Assembly: GCA_029008875.1 (NCBI GenBank)
Contig: JAQXJP010000006.1
Coordinates: forward strand, 21,590-85,589
Length of the DNA: 64,000 nucleotides
DNA from: Lachnospiraceae bacterium
GTDB lineage: Bacteria > Bacillota > Clostridia > Lachnospirales > Lachnospiraceae
Reading direction: 5' to 3'
The position numbers and the translations under genes were made by a program. The notes beneath the pieces are model-generated. The model worked only from the letters and a program-made list of their open reading frames with translations. It ran no database searches and was not told where the DNA came from. Shown piece by piece: positions 45,496 through 54,222 of this stretch (within the stretch, counting starts at the first letter, position 1; each line of letters opens with the position of its first letter).

Positions 45496-48288
45496 ATGAT
45501 ACTTGATCAAAAAATATATCAGAAAACAGCAAGACAAATGGCCGCAGAAGGATGCGTACTTCTCAAAAATGATGAGCAGGCACTGCCCCTTAGAAAAGGA
45601 GATCAAGTTGCGTTATTCGGAAGAGCTGCATTTGACTATTACAAGAGTGGTTTGGGATCCGGTGGGATGGTGAATACCGGGTATGTGGTGGGAATATTCG
45701 ATGCATTGAAGGATTGCCCGGACATCATCTTGAACCAGGATTTGCTCACCATCTATAATACATGGATGAAGGAAAATCCGGTGGATAAGGGAAAAGGCTG
45801 GGGATCGGTGCCATGGTCCCAAAAAGAAATGCCGGTGACGGCGGAGATGGAACAGATTGCACAGAAAGCAGATGTGTCTCTTGTTGTAATCGGAAGGACT
45901 GCAGGGGAGGATCAGGATAACAATGCAAATCCCGGAAGTTTCCTACTCACGGAAACAGAGAGAGAGATGATTGACAAGGTTTCCCGTGCATGTAAGAGGA
46001 CGATAGTCATCTTGAACGTAGGCAATATTATTGATATGAAGTGGGTAAAAGAGGCAGATCCCGCCGGAGTACTCTATGTCTGGCAAGGCGGACAGGAGGG
46101 CGGAAACGGTGTTGTGGATGTCCTTACCGGAAAAGTGAATCCTTGCGGAAGACTGACAGACACCATTGCAAATGATATCTGTGACTATCCGAGCACCAAA
46201 AACTTTGGAGGTCGGGACTGCAATATCTATGAGGAGGACATCTATGTCGGGTACCGATATTTTGAGACCTTTGCGAGGGATAAGGTATTATATCCGTTTG
46301 GATTTGGTTTGTCTTACACAGATTTTGAGATAGAAGGCAATCTTACCGGAATTGACGAAGATGGACCGGAAGTGACGGTTACCGTGAAAAATATCGGAAA
46401 AGCTGCGGGAAAGGAAGTAGTTTTTCTGTTTGTAAGAGTTCCTCAGGGGTGCTTGGGACAACCGGATAAAATGCTGATAGGGTTTGCAAAGACAAAGGAA
46501 CTGGAACCCGGAGAAAAGATTTCTCTCTCGATAAAAAGTAAATTTTGGTATTTTGCTTCCTATGATGAAAATGGGGTGACGGGGAATCCATCAGCGTTTG
46601 TGCTTGAGGAAGGAACCTATGAACTCTTTGTGGGAAAAGATATCCGTGATGTGCAACCGTGTGGAACATGGCAGCAAAAGCAGCGTGTTATCCGGCAGGC
46701 AGGAAAGGCCTGTGCACCTCAACGAGAATTTTCCCGGATGGTGTGCAAAACGGAAAAGGATGGTAGGCGATGCCCGGCGTGGGAGGATGCTCCTACGGGA
46801 ACCGGACCATCCTGGGCGGATGTGGTAAGTCAGCGAAATCCGGAACTTCCATACACTGGGGACAAGGGAATTTCCCTTGCGGATGTATATTATGGCAAAG
46901 CGGATATGGAAACATTTGTGGCTCAGTTGACGGAAGAAGACTTGATATGTCTATTTCATGCAGAGGGAATGTGTTCCCCAAAAGTGACGCCGGGGACGGC
47001 CTCCGCATTTGGCGGAGTTACAGAATCCTTAAGAGACAAGGGAATTCCGGTTGCCTGCTGTGCAGACGGACCCTCCGGAATTCGAATGGATTGTGGGACA
47101 AAAGCTTTTTCCATACCCAATGGCACATCAATTGGCTGTTCTTTCAATCTGGAACTCACGGAAAAACTTTTCGAAAATGTGGGACTAGAGATGCGCAAGA
47201 ATAGGATTGATACGCTGCTTGGGCCAGGGATGAACATTCGTAGAAATCCGCTCAACGGAAGAAACTTTGAATACTTCTCGGAGGATCCGCTTTTGACAGG
47301 GTGGATGGCCGCCGCACAGATTAAAGGTATGGAGAGGGCAGGTGTTACCGGGACAATCAAGCATTTCTGCTGCAATAATCAGGAACAGGGCAGGAACTGG
47401 GTGGATGCGGTGGTATCCGAGCGAGCCCTTCGGGAAATTTATTTGCGGGGATTTGAGATTGCGGTAAAGGAAGGCGGTGCCAGAAGTATCATGACCGCGT
47501 ACGGCCCCACGAATGGGATATGGGCTGCGGGAAATTATGAACTGCTCACCACAATTCTTCGTGGGGAGTGGGGATATGACGGTATTGTGATGACAGACTG
47601 GTGGGCAAATGCAAATTGGAATGGAGAGTATTCGGATAAGCAAAACCGTGCTCCTATGGTAATTGCACAGAATGATTTGTTTATGGTATGTCCGGATTCC
47701 ATGGAGGAACTGGAGAAGGATAATGTGAAAGCCATGTTGGAAAGAGGGGTTGTCGAAAAAAGTGATTTGCAGAGAAATGCGATCAATATTTTGACATTCC
47801 TTATGAAGTCCCCTGCGATGCTGCGGGAATTGGGACAGGATGAGGAAGTAAGGACGCTTCATTATGAGGATGAGCAGGAGAATATTATGGAGGAGAACAT
47901 CGAGCAAATGGAGACTGACCTTGTCACAGGTGTTGCCGAAGCAGTCAATTTACCCATGGAAGGCAGCGTTGGGATGAACGTATGGTACGGGGTGAAACTG
48001 TCTCGGGACGGAAGATATGAGATTGAGATGGATGCTCACTCCGAGTTTGGAGAACTGGCGCAGCTTCTGGTGTCGGTTTATATGGATAATGAATATAGAA
48101 CCACATTGAGCTTCCAGGGCTCACAGGGGCGCACGGTGACGAGACGCGGTGAGGTTGGAGTTGTATCGGGAAAGGCACATACCATTAGACTGTTTTTTGC
48201 GGCAGATGGAATATGGATTTCCAAAATGCGCCTAATCCCAGTTGGCGAACAACGGGAGGAAGGTAAACTTTTCTTCTCCACTTATTGA
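45496..48288 (+). CDS. GH3 beta-glucosidase-type enzyme with permuted domain order
   Basis: A 930-residue GH3 enzyme whose domains are in reverse order. The alpha/beta C-type domain comes first (ILDQKIYQKTARQMAAEGCV to about 270, with VWQGGQEGGNGVVDVL and PFGFGLSYTDFE). A fibronectin-III-like domain follows (about 285-390), then the catalytic barrel (from about 480), with KHFCCNNQEQGRN and the nucleophile Asp in IVMTDWWAN near residue 700. A C-terminal beta-rich segment (about 820-910) ends the chain. This order is known from rumen Ruminococcus and Butyrivibrio beta-glucosidases. There is no signal peptide. I start it at the ATG at 45496 (GGGAGAGAG upstream); the TTG at 45430 lies inside the hairpin. 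Its end overlaps the converging araC gene by seven bases. Confidence 0.88.
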   Translation: MILDQKIYQKTARQMAAEGCVLLKNDEQALPLRKGDQVALFGRAAFDYYKSGLGSGGMVNTGYVVGIFDALKDCPDIILNQDLLTIYNTWMKENPVDKGKGWGSVPWSQKEMPVTAEMEQIAQKADVSLVVIGRTAGEDQDNNANPGSFLLTETEREMIDKVSRACKRTIVILNVGNIIDMKWVKEADPAGVLYVWQGGQEGGNGVVDVLTGKVNPCGRLTDTIANDICDYPSTKNFGGRDCNIYEEDIYVGYRYFETFARDKVLYPFGFGLSYTDFEIEGNLTGIDEDGPEVTVTVKNIGKAAGKEVVFLFVRVPQGCLGQPDKMLIGFAKTKELEPGEKISLSIKSKFWYFASYDENGVTGNPSAFVLEEGTYELFVGKDIRDVQPCGTWQQKQRVIRQAGKACAPQREFSRMVCKTEKDGRRCPAWEDAPTGTGPSWADVVSQRNPELPYTGDKGISLADVYYGKADMETFVAQLTEEDLICLFHAEGMCSPKVTPGTASAFGGVTESLRDKGIPVACCADGPSGIRMDCGTKAFSIPNGTSIGCSFNLELTEKLFENVGLEMRKNRIDTLLGPGMNIRRNPLNGRNFEYFSEDPLLTGWMAAAQIKGMERAGVTGTIKHFCCNNQEQGRNWVDAVVSERALREIYLRGFEIAVKEGGARSIMTAYGPTNGIWAAGNYELLTTILRGEWGYDGIVMTDWWANANWNGEYSDKQNRAPMVIAQNDLFMVCPDSMEELEKDNVKAMLERGVVEKSDLQRNAINILTFLMKSPAMLRELGQDEEVRTLHYEDEQENIMEENIEQMETDLVTGVAEAVNLPMEGSVGMNVWYGVKLSRDGRYEIEMDAHSEFGELAQLLVSVYMDNEYRTTLSFQGSQGRTVTRRGEVGVVSGKAHTIRLFFAADGIWISKMRLIPVGEQREEGKLFFSTY

Positions 48289-49046
48289 GATTCTGTTTCC
48301 ACCTGCTCCCAATTGGCTCGGAAGTGACGGGTACGGTACTTGTGGGGGGTGAGTCCGGTTTTTTTCTGGAATGTCTGGATAAAGTGACTTTGAGAAGAAA
48401 AGGATAAGTAATTTGCAATATCTATGATATTGTAGTCGGAATATTGTAAAAGGTTTTTCGCCTTATCAATTTTCAAGTCCAGGATATAACTGCTGACGGA
48501 TACCCCCATCTCCTTGTGAAAAAGCTTGGAGAGATAACTTTCGGACAGATTCAGATAGTCTGCCAACTCCCGTACAGTAATGCGGTAATGAATGTGGCTG
48601 TATATATAGTCAATGCACAGCACAATCGGCTTGGACAGAATCTGGCTGCTTCGGATAATGTTCATCTGTTTACAGAAATCAAGACACATCTTATCGTGAA
48701 GCTCCGCTATTTCCGGAATGCTGGTGGCCTTGTCCATCTTAAGGATATAGAAATCGCTCAAGGCGTATGCCTTTTCTTGCTCCATGCCGGAGTGGACACA
48801 GTAACGCGTGACCATTGCAGTTGTGATTACAAAGTGGTAACGAAGATTTTGAAGCGGAGTTTCAGACAACTTGCCCATGCCTTCGGGATTGGTGAAGGTG
48901 TTGTTCTTGATGTTTTCCTGGACGTATTCGATATCTCCTGCGGCAACCGCATCGTAGAACGTAAACTCTGTCTCGATTGCTCGGTGAGGCAGCATAGTTT
49001 CATGGTTGATAAATTCGCATCGGTACCATTCTTTTGTTAAGTCCAT
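48282..49046 (-). CDS. AraC-family transcriptional regulator
   Basis: A 254-residue regulator. The C-terminal 100 residues are the AraC double helix-turn-helix: ITVRELADYLNLSESYLSKL, then IIDIANYLSFSSQSHFIQTF and the family end GLTPHKYRTRH. The first 150 residues are a helical domain of the type found in Firmicutes AraC regulators (EFTFYDAVAAGDIEYVQENI), not a cupin. It stands between the hydrolase operon and the importer operon and is transcribed away from the importer, so it probably controls one or both. It has its own promoter with a palindrome inside. Confidence 0.92.
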   Translation of the reverse strand: MDLTKEWYRCEFINHETMLPHRAIETEFTFYDAVAAGDIEYVQENIKNNTFTNPEGMGKLSETPLQNLRYHFVITTAMVTRYCVHSGMEQEKAYALSDFYILKMDKATSIPEIAELHDKMCLDFCKQMNIIRSSQILSKPIVLCIDYIYSHIHYRITVRELADYLNLSESYLSKLFHKEMGVSVSSYILDLKIDKAKNLLQYSDYNIIDIANYLSFSSQSHFIQTFQKKTGLTPHKYRTRHFRANWEQVETESQ

Positions 49047-49103
49047 AGTAAAGGCCAGCTCCTTTCATTTTTTGGAGTAAATATGATTTTTATTATGTAT
49101 CAT

Positions 49104-49132
49104 CATATATCATGAAAATGATATTTTGTCAA
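49104..49132 (-). promoter_or_regulatory. Promoter of the araC-type gene
   Basis: On the minus strand a consensus TTGACA (plus-strand 49127-49132), a 17-bp spacer and TATATG (49104-49109). It runs leftward into the regulator gene. Confidence 0.65.
49107..49124. promoter_or_regulatory. Inverted repeat inside the araC promoter spacer
   Basis: ATATCAT, four bases, ATGATAT: perfect 7-bp arms lying between the -35 and -10 of the leftward promoter. It is also about 90 bp upstream of the importer start at 49213. It is a plausible shared operator for the divergent pair. Confidence 0.5.
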
Positions 49133-49212
49133 ACAATTTTATATAATGAAGGTTGGGATTTTCCTATAATGAGTACATCATAAAGCATTGCATATTATGA
49201 AGGAGGAAAAAA

Positions 49213-50604
49213 ATGAAAAGAAAGTTTTTGGCTGCAATAATGACAGCGGCAATGATTACCAGTCTTTTGGCGGGGTGCGGTAGTGAAGCAAACACAACCA
49301 ATGGGGCTAGCAAGGACACACAGAGCCAGGGACAATCCACAGATACCAAGGATTACGGTCTCTCCAGTGACGGAAAGGTGCTGAACATCTACGCATGGAA
49401 CGAGGAATTTAAAACTCGTATGGAGGAGCAGTATCCGGGATACGAGAAGGTGGATGCAACACATGGTAAGATTGGTGAGGTAGAGGTCGTATGGAACATC
49501 ACCCCAAGTGATGACAACGCATATCAGAACAATCTGGATGCAACACTTGAAAAGCAGGCAGATGCATCAGCGGATGACAAGGTTGATATTTTCCTGATGG
49601 AAGCGGATTATGCATTGAAGTACGTGGATACCGATTACACAGTTCCGGTTTCCGAACTTGGAATTACCGATGCAGATCTTGCTGATCAGTATCAGTATAC
49701 AAAGGATATTGTGACAGATTCCACCGGCGCGCTGAAGGGCGTTTCTTGGCAGGCGGTACCGGGAGCAATGTTCTATAACCGCGATGTGGCACTGGAGGTT
49801 CTTGGAACAGATGATCCGGCAGAGGTTCAGACCTATGTCTCTGACTGGGATAAGTTTACAGAGACAGCAGGAACCATGAAGGATGCCGGATATCACATGG
49901 TATCTTGCGTACAGGATACTTATCGTGTATATTCTAACAATGTATCAACCCAGTGGGTTATTGATGGCAAGATTAATATTGATGAAAATATTATGAAGTG
50001 GGTTGACGACGCGAAGGCGCTTTACGATGCTGGTGAGACAGGAAACTATGCCCTGTGGAGTGATGACTGGAGCAAGGGCTTCTATCCGGAAGGAAAGGTA
50101 TTTGCATACTTTGGACCGGCATGGCTTATCAACTTCTGTATGGCAGCTGATGTGGAAGGATCTGTCGGCAACATGGGCAAGTGGGCTGCAACAGAAGGTC
50201 CGCAGGGCTTCTACTGGGGCGGAACATGGATTTCTGCAGCGGCAGGAACCGACAATGCAGATCTGATTAAGGATATCATGCTGAAGTTGACCACTGATGA
50301 GACAATCATGACCAACATTGTTACATCATACGATGATTTTGTAAACAACAAGCCGGTTATGGAAGCGATGGCTGCAGACGAGACATACAGCAGTGCAATC
50401 ATGGGAGGACAGAACCCTCTTCCAATCTATGTTGCAGGAGCAGAAAAGATTGATGCAAGCAAAATGTCGAAGTATGATAGTGGATGTAATGCAGAGTTCT
50501 TAAGTGCAATGGCGAATTACTTTGAGGGCAATGCAACAAAGGAAGAAGCGCTTGATTTATTCTATCAGGCCGTAACAGAAAAATATCCGGAGCTTACATA
50601 CTAA
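49213..50604 (+). CDS. Oligosaccharide ABC transporter substrate-binding lipoprotein
   Basis: A 463-residue CUT1-type binding protein. The signal peptide ends in the lipobox LLAGCG (Cys near residue 21). A polar linker follows, then the fold begins LNIYAWNEEFKTRMEEQYPG. Aromatic residues are abundant (WQAVPGAMFYNR, QGFYWGGTWISA), as expected of a protein stacking against sugar rings. AGGAGG precedes the ATG. Two MalF/MalG-type permeases follow but no ATPase gene, so a shared MsmK-type ATPase from elsewhere is probably used, as is common in Firmicutes. The ligand is likely a beta-glucan oligosaccharide, inferred from the locus. Confidence 0.9.
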   Translation: MKRKFLAAIMTAAMITSLLAGCGSEANTTNGASKDTQSQGQSTDTKDYGLSSDGKVLNIYAWNEEFKTRMEEQYPGYEKVDATHGKIGEVEVVWNITPSDDNAYQNNLDATLEKQADASADDKVDIFLMEADYALKYVDTDYTVPVSELGITDADLADQYQYTKDIVTDSTGALKGVSWQAVPGAMFYNRDVALEVLGTDDPAEVQTYVSDWDKFTETAGTMKDAGYHMVSCVQDTYRVYSNNVSTQWVIDGKINIDENIMKWVDDAKALYDAGETGNYALWSDDWSKGFYPEGKVFAYFGPAWLINFCMAADVEGSVGNMGKWAATEGPQGFYWGGTWISAAAGTDNADLIKDIMLKLTTDETIMTNIVTSYDDFVNNKPVMEAMAADETYSSAIMGGQNPLPIYVAGAEKIDASKMSKYDSGCNAEFLSAMANYFEGNATKEEALDLFYQAVTEKYPELTY

Positions 50605-50616
50605 TTAGGCAGACGA

Positions 50617-50658
50617 TCAAATACCCGGAACTGGCTTAAGCCAACTCCGGGTATTTGA
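50617..50658 (+). other. Stem-loop between binding protein and permease genes
   Basis: A 13-bp perfect stem (TCAAATACCCGGA and its complement) enclosing a second palindrome TGGCTTAAGCCA. No T run follows. Such stems after binding-protein genes usually stabilise the upstream mRNA so that more binding protein than permease is made. Confidence 0.7.
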
Positions 50659-50687
50659 CACTATGATTCCGGTAAGGAGGCATTTTT

Positions 50688-51602
50688 ATGAAAGGTAAGA
50701 GGCGGGCAAATGTTGTCAGATATAATAAATGGGGATACATTTTCTTGATTCCGTTCGTGGTTACATATATTGTGTTTCAGTTGATTCCCATGGCAACGAC
50801 AATTTACAACAGTTTTTTTGAGTGTTATAAGTCAGGCCTGACCCAGGTTGGACCCAATTTTGTCGGACTTGATAACTATAAGGTTGTTCTTGGCGGACCG
50901 GAAATTTGGACATATGCGAAAAACACTCTGATTATGTGGGTGATGGGATTTGCACCGCAGATTTTATTATCGTTGCTTCTGGGAGCGTGGTTTTCAGATC
51001 CATCATTGCGACTAAAGGGACAGAGATTTTTTAAGACGGTTATCTATCTTCCGAATTTGATTATGGCGTCCGCATTTTCCATGCTGTTTTTTACATTGTT
51101 TTCGGACAGCGGCCCGATTAACGACATCCTGATGAATATTGGAATCATCAGTGAACCGTACAAATTTATGTCACATGTTTGGAGTACTCGTGGCTTGATT
51201 TCAGGAATGAACACACTTATGTGGTTCGGTAATACAACGATTCTTTTGATGGCAGGAATGATGGGAATTGATACCTCTCTCTATGAGGCGGCGCAGGTGG
51301 ATGGTGCGACAAGCGGACAAATTTTCCGGAAGATTACACTTCCGTTGCTTCGACCGATTCTTGTATATACCATGATTACATCGCTCATCGGAGGAATTCA
51401 GATGTTTGATGTGCCCCAGATTTTGACAAACCAGTCCGGCAATCCGAATCGCTCGGCAATGACTTTGATTATGTATCTGAATAAGCATCTTTATAACAAG
51501 AATTATGGAATGGGCGGAGCAATATCGGTAATTCTGTTTGTAATTACCGCAATCTTAAGTCTGATTGTGTTCCGGATGACAACCCAGAAGGACAAGGAAT
51601 AG
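50688..51602 (+). CDS. ABC transporter permease, MalF/UgpA type
   Basis: A 304-residue permease with about six membrane spans and the cytoplasmic EAA loop that docks the ATPase (YEAAQVDGATSGQIFRKITLP, around residues 200-220). AAGGAGG precedes its ATG. It lies between the binding-protein gene and the second permease, which starts 12 bases after its stop. Confidence 0.92.
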   Translation: MKGKRRANVVRYNKWGYIFLIPFVVTYIVFQLIPMATTIYNSFFECYKSGLTQVGPNFVGLDNYKVVLGGPEIWTYAKNTLIMWVMGFAPQILLSLLLGAWFSDPSLRLKGQRFFKTVIYLPNLIMASAFSMLFFTLFSDSGPINDILMNIGIISEPYKFMSHVWSTRGLISGMNTLMWFGNTTILLMAGMMGIDTSLYEAAQVDGATSGQIFRKITLPLLRPILVYTMITSLIGGIQMFDVPQILTNQSGNPNRSAMTLIMYLNKHLYNKNYGMGGAISVILFVITAILSLIVFRMTTQKDKE

Positions 51603-51614
51603 GAGGTGGCGTTT

Positions 51615-52475
51615 ATGGCAGTGAAAAGAAAAGGAAATACCGGACTCGGAGTAAAAGGACGCCGGGTGATTGCATACACGGTACTCATCATTGTGTCATT
51701 CTTTTGTCTCTTCTGGTTTTATGTATTGTTTATTAATGCGACAAGATCTCATTCAGAATTGACAAAAGGATACACCGCAATTCCAAGTACGCATGCGTTT
51801 GAGAATCTATACAATATTCTCCACGGAGTGTTGCCGATTGGGCAGGGAATGTTGAATTCTCTGATTGTGGCAACCGGCAGTGCGGTGCTGACAACATATT
51901 TTTCAACGATGACTGCCTATGCAATTCATGCCTATGAATTTAAGGCGAAGAAATTCATGTTTGCATTTATTCTAATGATTATGATGATTCCAACACAGGT
52001 TACAGCTCTTGGATTTATCAAATTGGTGGACCAGCTTCATCTGGAAAATACATTTATTCCTTTGATTGTACCCGCAATCGCGGCACCGGTAACATTTTTC
52101 TATATGAAACAGTACATGGAAAGTACCCTTCCGTTATCATTGATTGAAGCGGCGAGAATTGACGGCGCAGGAGAGTTCCGTACATTTAATACCATAGTGC
52201 TTCCGCTGATGAAACCGGCGATTGCGGTACAGGCAATCTTCTCATTTGTTGGAAGCTGGAATAACTACTTTACTCCGGCTTTGATTTTGCATGATGATAA
52301 TAAAAAGACCCTTCCGATTTTGATCGCACAGTTGAGAGGCGCGGATTTCCTGAAATTCGATATGGGCCAGGTGTATATGATGATTGCGTTCTCAATTTTC
52401 CCGGTTATTGTTGTCTATTTGCTTTTATCAAAACATATTGTGCAGGGAGTGGCGATGGGAAGTGTCAAAGGTTAG
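51615..52475 (+). CDS. ABC transporter permease, MalG/UgpE type
   Basis: A 286-residue permease with six spans and an EAA loop ([21 protein letters not shown], around residues 180-200). I chose the ATG at 51615 because GGAGG at 51602-51606 lies eight bases before it; the GTG at 51606 overlaps that site. Its 3' end overlaps the chemoreceptor gene that follows, linking transport and sensing in one transcript. Confidence 0.91.
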   Translation: MAVKRKGNTGLGVKGRRVIAYTVLIIVSFFCLFWFYVLFINATRSHSELTKGYTAIPSTHAFENLYNILHGVLPIGQGMLNSLIVATGSAVLTTYFSTMTAYAIHAYEFKAKKFMFAFILMIMMIPTQVTALGFIKLVDQLHLENTFIPLIVPAIAAPVTFFYMKQYMESTLPLSLIEAARIDGAGEFRTFNTIVLPLMKPAIAVQAIFSFVGSWNNYFTPALILHDDNKKTLPILIAQLRGADFLKFDMGQVYMMIAFSIFPVIVVYLLLSKHIVQGVAMGSVKG

Positions 52476-54171
52476 ATATTTTTCATTTTCAAAAAAACTA
52501 TTTGTCCTGTTTTGTTTGCCCTTTGTGGTAATAAGTCTAATTACCACGATACTTTGCGCAACCATGCTGAAACAGAATTTGAGAGAACAAATGAAAGAAT
52601 CCTTGCGGGAGGTTGCGCATTCTATCGACGGGGCATACGCCCATTTCTATGAGGGAGATTATCGCAGGGACAATACATTTTGCCTGTATAAGGGCGACGA
52701 AAAACTGACAGGAGAGACCGCGTATCTCGACCGGGTCCGTGAACAAACCGGAGTGGAAGCTTCTTTCTATTACGATGGACAGATTGTGGTTACGACCCTC
52801 ATGCGGCAGGTAGGGGGAAGGGCTACCGGACTCTCCTTGGAGTCAGAGATTGGTGAAATGCTTCAAAATGGAGAAGAGGTATTTCTCGAAGAATATGAAT
52901 TGGAAGGCTATACCTATTTCGGATATTTTATTCCGTTGCGCAATGGAGATGATGTAGTCGGTGCCATTTTTACGGGGCATAAGTCTGCAGAAGTTATGGA
53001 GCAGGTGAACCGGCAGGCTTTTTTGCTCGGGGGATTGCTCAGCGGGATTATGCTTGTTTTCCTGGCTTTTCTTCTTGTTTTTTCCAGATATCTGTCGGGA
53101 AGCATGAGGACAACCATGTCCTTCCTCAAAAGGGTGGCAGAAGGAGAACTGAATTCGGAAGTAAAAGGAAAAGAAGTCCGAAACAGGGATGAAATCGGAG
53201 ATATATATCGTCTCGCCATTTTTCTGCAAGAAGAACTGAAAAACATTGTCAGTAACATGAAGAATTCCGCAGGAAGTCTCACGGAATCAGCCGGGGAACT
53301 GAAGGAGATGTCTTCCAGTGTCTATCAAAGTGTGGGAAAGATGCAGGGTGAAATGCTTGAAATTGCATCAGGAGCACAACAGCAGGCGGAAGAGACGGAT
53401 GGTGTAGTAAACAGGGTCAGTGATATTGCAAGTCAGATTGAGTTGGCTACCCGGGAAATGGAATCCATGCAACTGCAGATGCAGGATATGTCAACTGCGG
53501 AGGCAGATTCCCATAAGGATATGCAGGATTTTACCGAGTTGAACAAAGATATGATAACAGCGGTGGAGGAGATAGCAAACCAGGTAAGCATAACGAACGA
53601 AGCAGTTCAACACATTCAAAAGACGATTGATATTATTCGGGATATTGCGGATGAAACGAACATGCTGTCCATCAATGCCAGTATTGAGGCGGCGCGTGCA
53701 GGAGAACTTGGCAAAGGCTTTGCTGTCATCGCGGAGGAAATCAATAATCTGGCAGGGCAGTCTGCAGAAAATGCAGTCAGTGTGGAAAAAACCATTATCT
53801 CATTAAAGGAAGAATCCGGGAAGATGGTCGAGATTATGAATCGCGTGAAATCGGTTATGCAGGAGCAAAGCAATCGGCTTCAGGTGACATTGGCCAATTT
53901 CTCCATCATGGAGCATGGAGTAGACAGCTTCCGGCATAGTGCGGATTCTGTTAAGGGGCACATGGAAGGAATTGCCGAATCGAAAGATGTCATTCTCGAA
54001 AACATCAAAAATCAGGCTGATATTGCAGAGACCTTTGTCATTGCAACGGAGAAAGTATCGGAAAAAGTAAAAGTGATTGATATGCGTATGGGGGAATTAG
54101 AGAGAATGGCAGACCATTTGGAAGAAATCTCCGGCAAGCTGTGTCAGGGACTTGACGTGTTTAAGCTATAG
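52462..54171 (+). CDS. Methyl-accepting chemotaxis protein with single-Cache-like sensor
   Basis: A 569-residue chemoreceptor. Span 1 lies near residues 13-35. An outer domain of about 160 residues ([36 protein letters not shown]) resembles the single-Cache type, and span 2 lies near 190-212. The HAMP region follows, and the signalling tip reads [26 protein letters not shown] in two adjoining pieces. The most likely start is the GTG at 52462, which overlaps the permease gene by 14 bases; no ATG is in frame before the first span except far upstream. The overlap with an importer gene argues that it senses the same sugar or its bound form. Confidence 0.88.
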   Translation: MSKVRYFSFSKKLFVLFCLPFVVISLITTILCATMLKQNLREQMKESLREVAHSIDGAYAHFYEGDYRRDNTFCLYKGDEKLTGETAYLDRVREQTGVEASFYYDGQIVVTTLMRQVGGRATGLSLESEIGEMLQNGEEVFLEEYELEGYTYFGYFIPLRNGDDVVGAIFTGHKSAEVMEQVNRQAFLLGGLLSGIMLVFLAFLLVFSRYLSGSMRTTMSFLKRVAEGELNSEVKGKEVRNRDEIGDIYRLAIFLQEELKNIVSNMKNSAGSLTESAGELKEMSSSVYQSVGKMQGEMLEIASGAQQQAEETDGVVNRVSDIASQIELATREMESMQLQMQDMSTAEADSHKDMQDFTELNKDMITAVEEIANQVSITNEAVQHIQKTIDIIRDIADETNMLSINASIEAARAGELGKGFAVIAEEINNLAGQSAENAVSVEKTIISLKEESGKMVEIMNRVKSVMQEQSNRLQVTLANFSIMEHGVDSFRHSADSVKGHMEGIAESKDVILENIKNQADIAETFVIATEKVSEKVKVIDMRMGELERMADHLEEISGKLCQGLDVFKL

Positions 54172-54222
54172 GGAAAGAGAAGGAACAATATAGGCATCGG
54201 TTTCATGTAGGATGGGGTACAT

